A stretch of 64,000 nucleotides of DNA from the NCBI RefSeq assembly GCF_020524345.1, contig NZ_JAIVLH010000001.1:186001-250000 (forward strand), in the 5' to 3' direction. Positions 30,846-40,193 of the stretch are shown here, piece after piece. Each line of letters opens with the position of its first letter. Positions within the stretch are counted from its first letter, which is position 1. The stretch is from Metabacillus niabensis (lineage in GTDB: Bacteria > Bacillota > Bacilli > Bacillales > Bacillaceae). The position numbers and the translations under genes were made by a program. The notes beneath the pieces are model-generated. The model was not told the origin of the DNA. It did not search any database and was given only the letters and a program-made list of their open reading frames with translations.

Positions 30846-31413
30846 ATATCTTTATTTCAGTCCATTGCTGGACCCATTTCTTTGCCTCACGCCAATCATT
30901 TACTCTAATAACCCCATTTGGAATTGGATCTTGATTATAAGGTGTATTAAATAAGATAACTGGTATACCTTGTTCTTCATTTATCATACAGGCATTATCA
31001 TGCTTGTCCTCAAAAAAAATAGAAATATTATTTTCCTTAACAGCAGCAAGTTTATCATGGCTCCCAATTAATTCAATATGGTGATAAAAAAGGTCTTTAT
31101 CTTTGAACCATTGATTTGTGATTTCCATTAAATGCTTTCTTCTAGCGCTAATAAACATTAATTGATGCATATCTTTCCATTCATCTAATACTTCTTTTGC
31201 ATGTAAAGCAAGTGGTGCTTCTTTATAGATAATTGGCTCAAATTCGTCCATCCAGCTCCAAAAGTCTGCATCTGTGATGTTATAAATTTTTGTTAAATCA
31301 TATTGAGTTAAATCTTGATATGTCAAGGATTTTTTAAATGACTGATTTAAATAAGGTAAAAAGGTTTGCGGATCTGTAACCGTTCCATCTATGTCGATTC
31401 CTAGTCGTAACAT
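30844..31413 (-). CDS. yqfW: Putative 5'(3')-nucleotidase (HAD family) YqfW
   Basis: A 189-residue HAD-superfamily phosphatase of the NT5C type. The catalytic aspartates are in GIDIDGTVTDP at the N-terminus, with MFISARRKH (motif II) and a late FFEDKHDN. It probably dephosphorylates a nucleotide; the substrate is not known. The start at 31413 gives the family N-terminus with GGAGAGAAAA upstream; the longer frame from 31455 is rejected. Confidence 0.88.
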   Translation of the reverse strand: MLRLGIDIDGTVTDPQTFLPYLNQSFKKSLTYQDLTQYDLTKIYNITDADFWSWMDEFEPIIYKEAPLALHAKEVLDEWKDMHQLMFISARRKHLMEITNQWFKDKDLFYHHIELIGSHDKLAAVKENNISIFFEDKHDNACMINEEQGIPVILFNTPYNQDPIPNGVIRVNDWREAKKWVQQWTEIKI

Positions 31414-31554
31414 TTTTTTCTCTCCTTCATGAAGTCCTAATACATAGTGTACCATACAAAATTTTTAATCGAACAGAAAAGTTTTACAGTTATACTTTTT
31501 GTCACTAAGTTTATAATAAGAATGCTCCTTTATTTAAGAAAGGATGGGATCTAC

Positions 31555-31944
31555 ATGGCAGACGAAAATAAGTTCAATGAACGAGATCGTTTTGACAATC
31601 CTGATTATAGGGGAATCACGCCGCTAGATCGAGAAATAGAAACAGATTATGAAACAGAAGCAGCTGCTGAAATTGCAGCCCCGGTTAATATGGGGGGTAC
31701 CTATAAGGCAGCTGATACTGAGACTGATCGAGGTGAAAGAGTTGGTGAAGGCAAAGGGATTGGATATCTGGCCTTAGCTTTATCCATCATTTCACTATTT
31801 ATCTTACCTGTCATTTTAGGAGCAGCAGGTATAATTGTTGGATTTATTGCCAGAAGAAGAGGGGCTCTTACAACAGGAGCTTGGGCAATTGGAATAGGTG
31901 TCGTTTCAATTATCTTAGGGATCTTTATCATGCCGTTCTTTTAG
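31555..31944 (+). CDS. yqfX: DUF4190 membrane protein YqfX
   Basis: A 129-residue protein. The first about 65 residues are polar and acidic, rich in Arg, Asp and Glu, and two C-terminal membrane segments (about 70-92 and 103-127) form a DUF4190-like hairpin with a basic loop (ARRRGALTTGAW). Length matches B. subtilis YqfX. ATG 31555 follows AAAGGATGGG. Function unknown. A TATAAT at 31511-31516 may be a -10, with only a weak -35. Confidence 0.86.
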   Translation: MADENKFNERDRFDNPDYRGITPLDREIETDYETEAAAEIAAPVNMGGTYKAADTETDRGERVGEGKGIGYLALALSIISLFILPVILGAAGIIVGFIARRRGALTTGAWAIGIGVVSIILGIFIMPFF

Positions 31945-31964
31945 AATAGCTGATTAGACATTGA

Positions 31965-32006
31965 AATTGGGGATTGATCTTTATGGTCAATCCCCAATTT
32001 ATTATT
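31965..32006 (+). terminator. Terminator after yqfX
   Basis: AATTGGGGATTGA (31965-31977) pairs perfectly with TCAATCCCCAATT (31987-31999), 13 bp, with a moderately T-rich tail. Confidence 0.82.
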
Positions 32007-32044
32007 TCAATCATCAGTGTTTTAGCGATAGGGGGATTTGGCAC

Positions 32045-32233
32045 ATGGAAATGAAAAAGAAACAATCTATTCACAATCCAGTGAAATCCAGTCAAATAAA
32101 TAATGATGCATATGAGGCTAATATGAAGCTCCAGGAACAGTTTTACAAAGATGATAGCAGGGAAGAGGATTCAGCTCTCTCATTGTCCAATAGCAGCAAT
32201 TTTGGAACGTTTATCTTACCTGAAGATGTATAA
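32045..32233 (+). CDS. Small hypothetical protein
   Basis: A 62-residue polar protein starting MEMKKKQSIHNP and ending FGTFILPEDV; no family recognised. It is Asn/Ser/Lys-rich without membrane segments or cysteines. AGGGGG lies 13 nt upstream of the ATG, a rather long spacing. It lies between two strong hairpins (31965 and 32241), consistent with a separate short transcription unit. Composition recalls small spore-associated proteins, but that is only a guess. Confidence 0.6.
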   Translation: MEMKKKQSIHNPVKSSQINNDAYEANMKLQEQFYKDDSREEDSALSLSNSSNFGTFILPEDV

Positions 32234-32240
32234 AGACAAC

Positions 32241-32276
32241 GAAAAAAGGATATCCACAGATTGTGGTATATCCTTT
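32241..32276. terminator. Bidirectional terminator before ispG
   Basis: AAAGGATAT (32245-32253) pairs with ATATCCTTT (32268-32276), with an inner CCACA/TGTGG pairing. A residues on the left serve ispG on the minus strand. Confidence 0.88.
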
Positions 32277-32293
32277 GTCATTTATGAATTTAT

Positions 32294-33406
32294 TTATGCG
32301 TTTGCTTCAGCTTTCTCTGCGGCCTGCTTAGCATAATGTTCTTCAGCAATTTTATCAATTTCTTTTTTTAGTTCCTCAACCATTGTCGCTTCAGGAACTT
32401 TGCGAACGATTTCTCCTTTACGGAACAGTAAACCTTCTCCACGAGCACCTGCTATCCCAATATCTGCTTCACGAGCCTCACCAGGACCGTTTACAGCACA
32501 ACCTAAAACAGCTACTTTAATCGGTGCTTTAATCTGTGAGATATATTCTTCTACTTCATTTGCAATGCTTATTAAATCAATTTCAATTCTTCCGCAAGTT
32601 GGGCATGAAATTAATGTTGCAGCATTTGCTGCTAAGCCGAATGATTTTAAAAGTTCACGGGCAACTTTAACTTCCTCAACTGGATCGGCACTTAAAGAAA
32701 CACGTACCGTATTTCCAATTCCTTTGCTAAGAATGGCTCCTAAACCAGCTGCACTTTTTACAGTTCCTGCAAAAAGTGTACCTGATTCTGTAATACCTAA
32801 GTGTAAAGGATAGTCAAAAGCTCTTGATGCTTTATCGTATGCTTCAATGGCTAAGTTTACATCTGAAGCTTTCATTGAAACTATAATATCATGGAAGTCC
32901 AAATCTTCTAGAATTTTTATATGGTGCAGGGCACTTTCAACCATACCATCTGCAGTTGGATAACCATATTTTTCTAAAATTCGTTTTTCTAACGAGCCTG
33001 CATTTACTCCGATTCTAATTGGAATTTTACGCTCTTTTGCTGCTTTTACGACAGCTTCTACTTTTTCTCTTCTCCCTATATTCCCAGGGTTGATTCTAAT
33101 TTTATCTGCTCCGCCTTCAATGGCTTTTAACGCGAGTTTATAGTCAAAATGAATATCAACAACGAGTGGAATATTAATTCTTTTTTTAATTTCAGCAATT
33201 GCATTAGCTGCACGTTCATCAGGACATGCAACACGTACAATTTGACAACCTGCTTCTTCAAGACGGTTAATTTCAGCTACAGTTGCCTCAACATCATGGG
33301 TTTTAGTTGTTGTCATACTTTGAATAACAACTTCATTATTTCCACCAATCGTTAAATTCCCGACTTTTACAGGTCTTGTTTTCGTACGATGTATGATTTC
33401 ACTCAC
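32294..33406 (-). CDS. ispG: (E)-4-hydroxy-3-methylbut-2-enyl-diphosphate synthase
   Basis: A 370-residue IspG/GcpE [4Fe-4S] enzyme, the next-to-last MEP step (MEcPP to HMBPP). It has a TIM-barrel N-terminal part and a C-terminal cluster domain with cysteines in [13 protein letters not shown] and [12 protein letters not shown]. The GTG start at 33406 has AAGGAGCG upstream on the minus strand. The C-terminus ends in an Ala/Glu-rich tail. Confidence 0.97.
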   Translation of the reverse strand: MSEIIHRTKTRPVKVGNLTIGGNNEVVIQSMTTTKTHDVEATVAEINRLEEAGCQIVRVACPDERAANAIAEIKKRINIPLVVDIHFDYKLALKAIEGGADKIRINPGNIGRREKVEAVVKAAKERKIPIRIGVNAGSLEKRILEKYGYPTADGMVESALHHIKILEDLDFHDIIVSMKASDVNLAIEAYDKASRAFDYPLHLGITESGTLFAGTVKSAAGLGAILSKGIGNTVRVSLSADPVEEVKVARELLKSFGLAANAATLISCPTCGRIEIDLISIANEVEEYISQIKAPIKVAVLGCAVNGPGEAREADIGIAGARGEGLLFRKGEIVRKVPEATMVEELKKEIDKIAEEHYAKQAAEKAEANA

Positions 33407-33546
33407 GTGTAAATCGCTCCTTAAATTAGTTTAAGCATTTCATGAACATATACCTTTATGATACTTGAGTTTCTTCTTTTTTTCTAGTAATTCTACTTTC
33501 CAACCTCATTTTACAGGGCGGTTTATGAATTGACAAGGATGATCTA

Positions 33547-33870
33547 TTATTTATAATCTGGAAAAAAGTACGAAGTACCAACCTGAATTTCCTCCACTTT
33601 TACACCAGGATTAAGTTTTTCAAAATCCATAACAAGCTGATCAATTGAAATTGGAAGTGTACCATGGTATTTCTCTGTAATCGTTAAAACAGTATCACCT
33701 TGTTTGACAGAATGTTCATAAAAAGCTGCTTGTTTATCTTCACTATTTTTGTTGGGTACTGAAGATACAATAGCAGTTTTATTCATAACTGGGAGTGTGC
33801 CAACTTTTAAATCATAATAAATAATATAACAAATAAAAAAACATAGGAGTAAAATTGAGAATCGCTTCAT
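33547..33870 (-). CDS. yqfZ: LysM-domain protein YqfZ
   Basis: A 107-residue protein with an N-terminal membrane anchor (RFSILLLCFFICYIIYYDL) and a C-terminal LysM-like domain (EHSVKQGDTVLTITEKYHG to VGTSYFFPDYK, about residues 52-107). LysM domains bind peptidoglycan, so a wall-facing anchored protein is likely. It corresponds to B. subtilis YqfZ by position and length. GGAGG precedes the ATG on the minus strand. Confidence 0.85.
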   Translation of the reverse strand: MKRFSILLLCFFICYIIYYDLKVGTLPVMNKTAIVSSVPNKNSEDKQAAFYEHSVKQGDTVLTITEKYHGTLPISIDQLVMDFEKLNPGVKVEEIQVGTSYFFPDYK

Positions 33871-33985
33871 TTTTTAGATCCTCCAATGAAAGGATTTTAT
33901 ATAATGATCCTATGCTTGTCCTATTTAAATATGTCTGCTTTTTCGAATCTTCTATATAAATGTAAAAAAATTATACATGGAACTT

Positions 33986-34013
33986 AAAAAACGCGGATTT
34001 CTCCGCGTTTTTT
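33986..34013 (-). terminator. Terminator of the DUF1189 gene
   Basis: AAAAAACGCGGA (33986-33997) pairs with TCCGCGTTTTTT (34002-34013) around a 4-nt loop; the gene's stop codon overlaps the stem edge. Confidence 0.9.
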
Positions 34014-34791
34014 AAGTGGTTTCATTCTTCTTCTTGTTTGGTGGGATTTCTTTTAATACAAGGTATAGGACAATTAAATGAACAAACCAATTCAATAAGA
34101 ATCCGCTTGGAACAACCACTTGCAAACTATCCATGATGATAAAGAAGATGGTCGCTAATGTTGTAGAGTATGCTGCAATCACCCATAATTGTTTAAAGTT
34201 AACTTTTCGCTGCAGACTGTTTTTGAATGCCAAGCCAAACAAAGCTAATATGGTGATTTCAATAAATTTGACGAATGCACCAAATAAATACATAACAAGA
34301 ATCATGATTGTAAGTACGATTGGAAGCAGCTGGTTGAACTGTGATGTGATCTCCATGATATCTTCCTTTGAGATGGTCATGTTCAACAGTGAATATTCAT
34401 AGGTTTGTGCTTGACCATTTGCCGCAAAAACAAATTTATCTGATAATATCCCAATTGCATTTTCTTTTGCTTCCATCTCCTCCACACCATAAGCTCCAGA
34501 ACCGTCTAAAATGATGAAAAATCCATCCTTCTTTATTTCTACAGGTTTTTCTGAGTCTGTAGATAGTAAACCATTCTCAATTGTAAAAGAAGGCAAATCA
34601 TTACTTAGTGTTTCATCAAAACTTTTTAAGCCTTCACTTAAGCTGCTTGAAAAATAAATAGCAGTTGGTAAGGTGCTTAACAAGGATAAAATAAAGACGA
34701 ACAGAATCGTTTTGCCTATTCCTTGGAACCGAAATTTCGAAATCGATTTTGGAGAATAAATACTTACATAAAGTTGCTTAAATATATTCAT
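34012..34791 (-). CDS. yqgB: DUF1189 membrane protein (YqgB-like)
   Basis: A 259-residue membrane protein of the DUF1189 family. One segment lies near residues 24-45, an outer domain follows (about 50-145), and three C-terminal segments lie about 150-250. The N-terminus MNIFKQLYVSIYSPKSISKFRFQ matches the family. The start is uncertain: 34791 fits the family, while an ATG at 34806 lies closer to AAGGATG. Function unknown. It is divergent from the Na/Pi transporter. Confidence 0.82.
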   Translation of the reverse strand: MNIFKQLYVSIYSPKSISKFRFQGIGKTILFVFILSLLSTLPTAIYFSSSLSEGLKSFDETLSNDLPSFTIENGLLSTDSEKPVEIKKDGFFIILDGSGAYGVEEMEAKENAIGILSDKFVFAANGQAQTYEYSLLNMTISKEDIMEITSQFNQLLPIVLTIMILVMYLFGAFVKFIEITILALFGLAFKNSLQRKVNFKQLWVIAAYSTTLATIFFIIMDSLQVVVPSGFLLNWFVHLIVLYLVLKEIPPNKKKNETT

Positions 34792-34901
34792 GCTAAGAAG
34801 ACACATCCTTCAAAAGTTTACGCTCTCTATTTTATATCCCTTGATAGATAATGACAAGGAATCGAGGCCAGATAAAAGCAATAATCATATAAAATTCACT
34901 T

Positions 34902-34929
34902 TGTAAAGATATTATAAATTTTTTGTAAA
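34902..34929 (-). promoter_or_regulatory. Reverse-oriented PhoP-box-like repeat
   Basis: On the minus strand TTTACA (34929-34924), TTTATA (34918-34913) and TTTACA (34907-34902) are each separated by 5 nt, an 11-bp period as in PhoP boxes. It lies just upstream of the -35 of the Na/Pi transporter promoter. AT-richness makes chance matches possible. Confidence 0.4.
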
Positions 34930-34946
34930 TATTTTTAATAAATCTC

Positions 34947-34975
34947 TTTACAATAAAACAGTATTTCGTTAATAA
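34947..34975 (+). promoter_or_regulatory. Sigma-A promoter for the Na/Pi cotransporter gene
   Basis: TTTACA (34947-34952) and TAATAA (34970-34975) with a 17-nt spacer, about 55 nt before the start codon. Confidence 0.6.
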
Positions 34976-35029
34976 TTGTAAGGGTTGTAGATGTTTGTCG
35001 ACAAAAGACGAAATGAGGAGTTGGAAATT

Positions 35030-36661
35030 TTGGAATTAGATATCCAGAAGATGATATTTGAATTCATTGGTGGATTAGGGATTTTCCTATTCGGAATCAA
35101 GTATATGGGAGATGGTCTTCAACGATCAGCCGGTGATAAGTTGAGAGACATTTTGGATAAGTTTACGACAAATCCGTTAATGGGTGTTTTAGCGGGTGTT
35201 ATTGTGACGGTATTAATTCAATCCAGTAGTGGAACAACTGTTATTACGGTTGGTTTAGTAAGTGCTGGATTTATGAGTCTTAGACAAGCTATCGGTGTAA
35301 TTATGGGGGCTAATATTGGGACAACCGTTACGGCATTTATTATCGGTATTAAAGTTTCGGATTACGCGCTGCCAATAATCGCTGTTGGAGCAATATTACT
35401 ATTTTTCTTTAAAAACAAAAGAATACATAATATCGGTCAAATTGTTTTCGGGTTTGGTGCTTTATTCTTTGGATTGGAATTAATGGGAGATGGAATGAAA
35501 CCACTCCGCACCTTAGAGGCATTTCATGATTTGACAGTTAGTATGAGTACCAATCCGTTATTGGGTGTAGTAGTTGGAACCCTTTTTACTGTTATTGTTC
35601 AAAGCTCCAGTGCAACGATTGGAATATTACAGGAGTTATTTGGCCAGGGATTAATAGATATTAATGCGGCACTTCCTGTTCTTTTTGGAGATAATATTGG
35701 AACGACAATTACCGCAGTGTTAGCATCTATTGGCGCTTCTATAGCAGCAAGAAGAGCAGCATTGACACATGTTATTTTTAATTTAATTGGAACAACCATT
35801 TTTCTTATTTTCTTACCTATATTTACAAGTTTTATGCTGTATTTACAAGGAGCATTAAATTTAAATCCAGAAATGACGATTGCTTTTGCACACGGTACTT
35901 TTAATTTTACGAATACGTTGATCCAATTACCATTTATTGGTTTCTTAGCGTTTATTGTGACGAAGTTAATTCCTGGTGAAGATTCAGTAATTGAGTATAA
36001 AACAAAACACTTAGATCCGATATTTATAGAACAATCTTCATCTATTGCACTGGGGCAGGCAAAGGAAGAAGTCCTTCGTATGGGACAGTTTGCAACAATT
36101 GGTTTGGAAGCAGCAAGAGATTACCAAGCAACATACTCTCAGAAGAATGCAGACACCGCCATGCAACTTGAAGATGCGATTAATAACCTAGATCGAAAAA
36201 TTACAGACTATTTAATACTTATATCAAGAAGTGAAATGTCCCCGACAGAGTCTGAAGAACATAGCATGCTAATGGACACAGTTAGGGATATCGAACGTAT
36301 TGGTGATCATATTGAAAATGTAGTAGAATTAGTTGGTTACCAACTAACAAACAAAGTTAAACTAACTGATTCAGCTAAAAAAGATTTAGAAGATATGTTC
36401 GAATTAACGATTCAAACGTTAAAAGATTCAGTAACAGCTCTTGATGACAAAGATACAGCGTTAGCATCAAAAGTATTAAAATCTGAAGAGCAAATTGATA
36501 AGATGGAAAGAACCCTTCGTAAAAAGCATATTATGCGTATTAACGAAGGTAGCTGTACAGGTTCAGCTGGTATCGTTTTTGTTGACATCATAAGCAATTT
36601 AGAACGAATTGGAGATCATTCCGTTAATATTGCAGAAGCTGTTTTAGGTTATAGAGACTAA
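35030..36661 (+). CDS. Na/Pi cotransporter family protein with PhoU-like tail
   Basis: A 543-residue protein. Two inverted Na_Pi_cotrans repeats hold the QSSSGTT motif (near residue 65) and QSSSATIG (near 190), each in a GANIGTT/GDNIGTT context. About eight membrane segments end near residue 310. A cytosolic PhoU-like helical domain fills the C-terminal about 210 residues (for example DTVRDIERIGDHIENVVELV). It probably moves sodium and phosphate. TTG 35030 is chosen because GAGGAG lies 9 nt upstream. It is not in the B. subtilis 168 order as I recall it. Confidence 0.88.
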   Translation: MELDIQKMIFEFIGGLGIFLFGIKYMGDGLQRSAGDKLRDILDKFTTNPLMGVLAGVIVTVLIQSSSGTTVITVGLVSAGFMSLRQAIGVIMGANIGTTVTAFIIGIKVSDYALPIIAVGAILLFFFKNKRIHNIGQIVFGFGALFFGLELMGDGMKPLRTLEAFHDLTVSMSTNPLLGVVVGTLFTVIVQSSSATIGILQELFGQGLIDINAALPVLFGDNIGTTITAVLASIGASIAARRAALTHVIFNLIGTTIFLIFLPIFTSFMLYLQGALNLNPEMTIAFAHGTFNFTNTLIQLPFIGFLAFIVTKLIPGEDSVIEYKTKHLDPIFIEQSSSIALGQAKEEVLRMGQFATIGLEAARDYQATYSQKNADTAMQLEDAINNLDRKITDYLILISRSEMSPTESEEHSMLMDTVRDIERIGDHIENVVELVGYQLTNKVKLTDSAKKDLEDMFELTIQTLKDSVTALDDKDTALASKVLKSEEQIDKMERTLRKKHIMRINEGSCTGSAGIVFVDIISNLERIGDHSVNIAEAVLGYRD

Positions 36662-36704
36662 TCTTAAATTGAATATATAAGGGAAACAAGGTTTCTTATT
36701 TTAA

Positions 36705-36740
36705 GGCTGTGTTAATGTAAATTTAATACAGTCTTTTTCT
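36705..36740 (+). terminator. Terminator after the Na/Pi cotransporter gene
   Basis: GGCTGTGTTA (36705-36714) pairs with TAATACAGTC (36724-36733) with two G-T pairs, then TTTTT. Confidence 0.85.
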
Positions 36741-36903
36741 TTTATATAATTTCAGCAATAAAAAAAGATAGGACAATAGCAGGTCATGAATCCTTGGTTG
36801 AAAATAAGTAATCTGTCTTATTGACGTGTTTTTAATCTTAACACTAGCTTAATATTTCGATGTTATAATTAGTCGAAATTACACGAGAGATGGAGGATTC
36901 GGT

Positions 36904-38697
36904 TTGGGAAAGAATTGGCTTGAGTACATCAATAATATTTTTATACATAAGAAGTTTGACCAGAAGAAGCTTAATCAGAACAAGAAAAATACTAATAAAA
37001 ATGTATCTGCATCCAACCGTTTATTTGATAAAGCATTTAAAAAGTTTAATTTGCAAAATCGATTATTGTTCTTATTTATTTTCTTATTAATTGTTTCCGT
37101 TACTATTGTAGGTATTAGTTCCTATCTTAAGGCGAAGGATACAACTATTGAAACAATTGAAAATCGTATAAGTCGTGAATCTGAAGTTATGACATACGTT
37201 GCTAAAAACTTGAAGTTTTTATATGTAAGTGATGATGCATATTTTATGCAGCAGTTAGAGATTAGTATTCGTGACCAACAGCGAGAGTTAGAAACAGACG
37301 GGATTCAATCTCATTTATATTATTATGCCAATGGAGAAATCAACACATTTAAAGTAAGTAATCACTCAAATATCCCTTTCACAGATGCTTTTAAGGAAAA
37401 AATTTCAAAAGAAGAAAAAGGGGTCTTTCACCAAACAGTTAAGGGGGAAGACTATACAATTTCTGTTATTAACATGCCTGAGGTTAATGGGAAATACCTT
37501 TTAATCGTTCCAACAGCATCTTATTTGGGGCCAGTGAATGAAATGGCACAATTTATGATCGCTGTAATTGTTGTGAGTTTAGTTATTTCAATTTTCTTGC
37601 TAATTTTATTTGTTCGAAGTGTAACAAAACCTTTAACTGAACTTCGAAATGTTATGACAGAGGTACGCGAAGGGAATTTAAAGAAAAAAGCTTTAATTAA
37701 TACAACCATTCCAGAGCTTCAATCACTAAAAGTAAGCTTTAATATGATGATAGAACAGATGAGTAACGTTATAAATGAAATAAATGAAACAACAACAGAG
37801 CTGGAAACAACCGGTGAAAAATTGAGTCTTTCTTCTGAAGATGCGCTTTCTTATAGCAGACAGTTAATAACTGCCATTAATGTTGTAAAACACGGAGCTG
37901 AACAAACAGCAAGCAGCTCGGATAGTAGTGTAAATGGCTTTCAATCAATGAAACAAAAAATACAAATATTAATCTCAGGTATGGATATGGTATTTCAAAG
38001 CTCTGAGGATATGAATATATCTGCTAAGCGTGGAGAAAAGAATAATACATACTTAATTAATACCATTAACAGTTTTGAGAAAGATTTTGAACACATGACA
38101 TCAACCATACAAGAAGTAAAAGAACATTCAACTTCAATAACAAATCTTGTAGGTTTAATAAAAGGTGTTGCTGATCAGACGAAGTTATTATCTCTTAATG
38201 CCACAATCGAGGCAGCAAGGGCAGGAGAAGCAGGAAAAGGATTTGCCGTCGTTGCAAACGAGGTACGTAAACTAGCTGAGCAATCTTCTTCTGCTACTGT
38301 AGACATCTCCAAATCAATTTCCGAAATGGAAGACGTAACTATACGTGCTACAAATGAATTTGATGAAATGCTTATAAAGATAAGACGCTATCTAGAAACG
38401 GCAAACGATTCAAAAGCATCATTTGATGAATTAATGAAAGAAATCGATACAGTTAGTAAGAAGCTCCAAGGAATGCAAGGTGAGCTTCAAAAATTAAAAT
38501 TAGTACTTCCAGACCTTGAGGAACAAACATTAAGCTTTGCATCCATTTCACAAGAAACCCTTGCCAGTACTGAAGAAATGCTTTCAACAAGTAATGACCA
38601 AATACAACAGATGGAAAGTACTCATGAAATTGGCTTACAATTAAAAGGATTATCCAATTCATTATCTGGTATTTCCAAACAATTTAACTTAAACTAA
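36904..38697 (+). CDS. Methyl-accepting chemotaxis protein
   Basis: A 597-residue chemoreceptor. A Lys/Asn-rich cytosolic extension (1-50) precedes TM1 (about 54-74); an outer ligand domain of single-Cache size (about 78-200) leads to TM2 (about 215-240), HAMP (about 240-295) and a long coiled-coil signalling domain. The hairpin tip reads [20 protein letters not shown], near the MCP consensus. The ligand is unknown. The TTG start at 36904 follows ATGGAGG. No sigma-D promoter was recognised. It is absent from this site in B. subtilis. Confidence 0.93.
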   Translation: MGKNWLEYINNIFIHKKFDQKKLNQNKKNTNKNVSASNRLFDKAFKKFNLQNRLLFLFIFLLIVSVTIVGISSYLKAKDTTIETIENRISRESEVMTYVAKNLKFLYVSDDAYFMQQLEISIRDQQRELETDGIQSHLYYYANGEINTFKVSNHSNIPFTDAFKEKISKEEKGVFHQTVKGEDYTISVINMPEVNGKYLLIVPTASYLGPVNEMAQFMIAVIVVSLVISIFLLILFVRSVTKPLTELRNVMTEVREGNLKKKALINTTIPELQSLKVSFNMMIEQMSNVINEINETTTELETTGEKLSLSSEDALSYSRQLITAINVVKHGAEQTASSSDSSVNGFQSMKQKIQILISGMDMVFQSSEDMNISAKRGEKNNTYLINTINSFEKDFEHMTSTIQEVKEHSTSITNLVGLIKGVADQTKLLSLNATIEAARAGEAGKGFAVVANEVRKLAEQSSSATVDISKSISEMEDVTIRATNEFDEMLIKIRRYLETANDSKASFDELMKEIDTVSKKLQGMQGELQKLKLVLPDLEEQTLSFASISQETLASTEEMLSTSNDQIQQMESTHEIGLQLKGLSNSLSGISKQFNLN

Positions 38698-38703
38698 AAA
38701 TGA

Positions 38704-38736
38704 ATGTTGTATAAATTCTTTATACTTATACAACAT
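38704..38736 (+). terminator. Hairpin after the chemoreceptor gene
   Basis: ATGTTGTATAA (38704-38714) pairs perfectly with TTATACAACAT (38726-38736), 11 bp. There is no clean T run after it, so it may be a weak terminator or an mRNA end-protecting hairpin. Confidence 0.6.
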
Positions 38737-38863
38737 GTCATTTATAATTTGTGTCCAATATATATAAGCTAGAGGAAAAGGTGTTGTATGCACAGAATAT
38801 CAAAATAGCTTTAAGATAATGAGGGGAATTTTAAGTAAGAACAGAAACTTGTATTAATTAGCC

Positions 38864-39379
38864 GTGAAAAAATTTTTCAAGGAGGTTTTTGCCATACAAA
38901 TAATCTATTGGTCAATAATCATTCTAATGTTTGTTATTGCTTTTATAGGACTTATTTACCCAATCATCCCAAGTGTGTTATTTATTGTCATAGGATTTTT
39001 ATTATATGGTTTGTTCTTTACTTTTACTGAATTAACATGGGTATTTTGGATTGTACAAGGGCTTTTTATTGCTTTATTATTCGGAGCCGATTATCTTGCA
39101 AATCTATTAGGAGTTAAAAAATTTGGAGGTAGTAAAGCGGCTATTTGGGGAAGTACAATCGGTCTTTTAGTCGGTCCATTTATTATCCCGTTATTTGGAA
39201 TTATAATTGGTCCTTTTATTGGGGCAGTCATGGCAGAGCTTTTATTCCATAAAAAGAACTTCAAAGATGCCCTTCACGCGGGTATTGGTTCTTTAATAGG
39301 ATTTATTTCCGGAGTTTTTGCAAAAGGACTAATTCAATTAATAATGATTGCTTATTTCCTCTTTCAGGTTTTAAGGTAG
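38864..39379 (+). CDS. yqgC: DUF456 membrane protein (YqgC-like)
   Basis: A 171-residue (GTG start) membrane protein of the DUF456 family with about four hydrophobic segments and Gly-rich hairpins ([21 protein letters not shown]). Function unknown; it precedes sodA as in B. subtilis. The start is doubtful. GTG 38864 has no ribosome binding site, while a perfect AAGGAGG (38879-38885) lies inside the frame, 8 nt before an in-frame ATA at 38894; no ATG, GTG or TTG follows it. True initiation may be at the ATA, giving 161 residues. Confidence 0.82.
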   Translation: MKKFFKEVFAIQIIYWSIIILMFVIAFIGLIYPIIPSVLFIVIGFLLYGLFFTFTELTWVFWIVQGLFIALLFGADYLANLLGVKKFGGSKAAIWGSTIGLLVGPFIIPLFGIIIGPFIGAVMAELLFHKKNFKDALHAGIGSLIGFISGVFAKGLIQLIMIAYFLFQVLR

Positions 39380-39428
39380 GATTACCTCTTGCATATAATT
39401 TATTTTTTGTGAGAAGACTGTTATTTGT

Positions 39429-39454
39429 GTTTAAGGCTTTTCAATTGAAAGTAT
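39429..39454 (+). promoter_or_regulatory. Candidate sigma-B promoter for sodA
   Basis: GTTTAA (39429-39434) and AAGTAT (39449-39454; consensus GGGTAT) with a 14-nt spacer, about 80 nt before sodA. sodA is a general-stress gene in B. subtilis, but the -10 matches only 4 of 6 positions. Confidence 0.35.
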
Positions 39455-39532
39455 AGGACAATTTTGGTAACCTAGGAATTGAGAAGCCTATATTGGCTTT
39501 TAACTTGTACATATATTAAGGAGGAATTAACA

Positions 39533-40141
39533 ATGGCTTATGAATTACCACAATTACCTTATGCTTATGATGCACTAGAACCACATATTGACAAAGAAAC
39601 GATGAATATCCATCACACAAAACATCATAACACTTACATTACAAATGTAAACGCAGCATTAGAAGGCAATGCTGATTTAGCAGGGAAAAGTGTAGAAGAG
39701 TTAGTTTCTAACTTAGACGCTGTTCCAGAAGCTATCCGTACAGCAGTACGTAATAATGGTGGTGGACATGCTAACCACAGCTTATTCTGGACGATCTTAT
39801 CACCAAATGGCGGCGGCGAACCGACAGGTGAGCTTGCTGATGCAATCAACGCTAAATTTGGAAGCTATGATAGCTTCAAAGAAGAGTTTGCTAAAGCTGC
39901 AACTACTCGTTTCGGTTCAGGTTGGGCTTGGTTAGTAGTAAATAATGGTGAGCTAGAGGTTACTAGTACTCCAAACCAAGATTCTCCTCTAATGGAAGGT
40001 AAAACACCAGTTCTTGGTTTAGATGTTTGGGAGCATGCATATTACTTAAATTATCAAAACCGTCGTCCAGACTACATTGCTTCTTTCTGGAATGTAGTAA
40101 ACTGGGATGAAGTTTCTAAGCGTTTTAACGCAGCGAAATAA
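39533..40141 (+). CDS. sodA: Superoxide dismutase (Mn type)
   Basis: A 202-residue cytosolic superoxide dismutase, same length as B. subtilis SodA. Metal ligands are visible: His near 27 (NIHHTKHH), His in [10 protein letters not shown] (about 82), and DVWEHAYYL (Asp and His, about 164-168). [11 protein letters not shown] and the GSGWAWL context favour manganese. ATG 39533 has AAGGAGG upstream; the longer frame from 39479 is rejected. Confidence 0.97.
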   Translation: MAYELPQLPYAYDALEPHIDKETMNIHHTKHHNTYITNVNAALEGNADLAGKSVEELVSNLDAVPEAIRTAVRNNGGGHANHSLFWTILSPNGGGEPTGELADAINAKFGSYDSFKEEFAKAATTRFGSGWAWLVVNNGELEVTSTPNQDSPLMEGKTPVLGLDVWEHAYYLNYQNRRPDYIASFWNVVNWDEVSKRFNAAK

Positions 40142-40165
40142 TAATAATTAAAAAATTTTTCCGAG

Positions 40166-40193
40166 AGGGCTAACATTTTGTTAGTCCTTTTTG
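40166..40193 (+). terminator. Terminator after sodA
   Basis: AGGGCTAAC (40166-40174) pairs with GTTAGTCCT (40180-40188; one G-T pair), followed by a T run. Confidence 0.85.

Noticed and set aside
32400-32813. 137-codon open frame on the plus strand inside ispG
   Set aside because: Antisense to the well-defined ispG gene; Pro/Ser-rich shadow translation.
36890-37090. 66-codon ORF starting at an ATG just before the chemoreceptor
   Set aside because: Different frame from the receptor and overlapping it; the receptor frame has the family motifs and a ribosome binding site.
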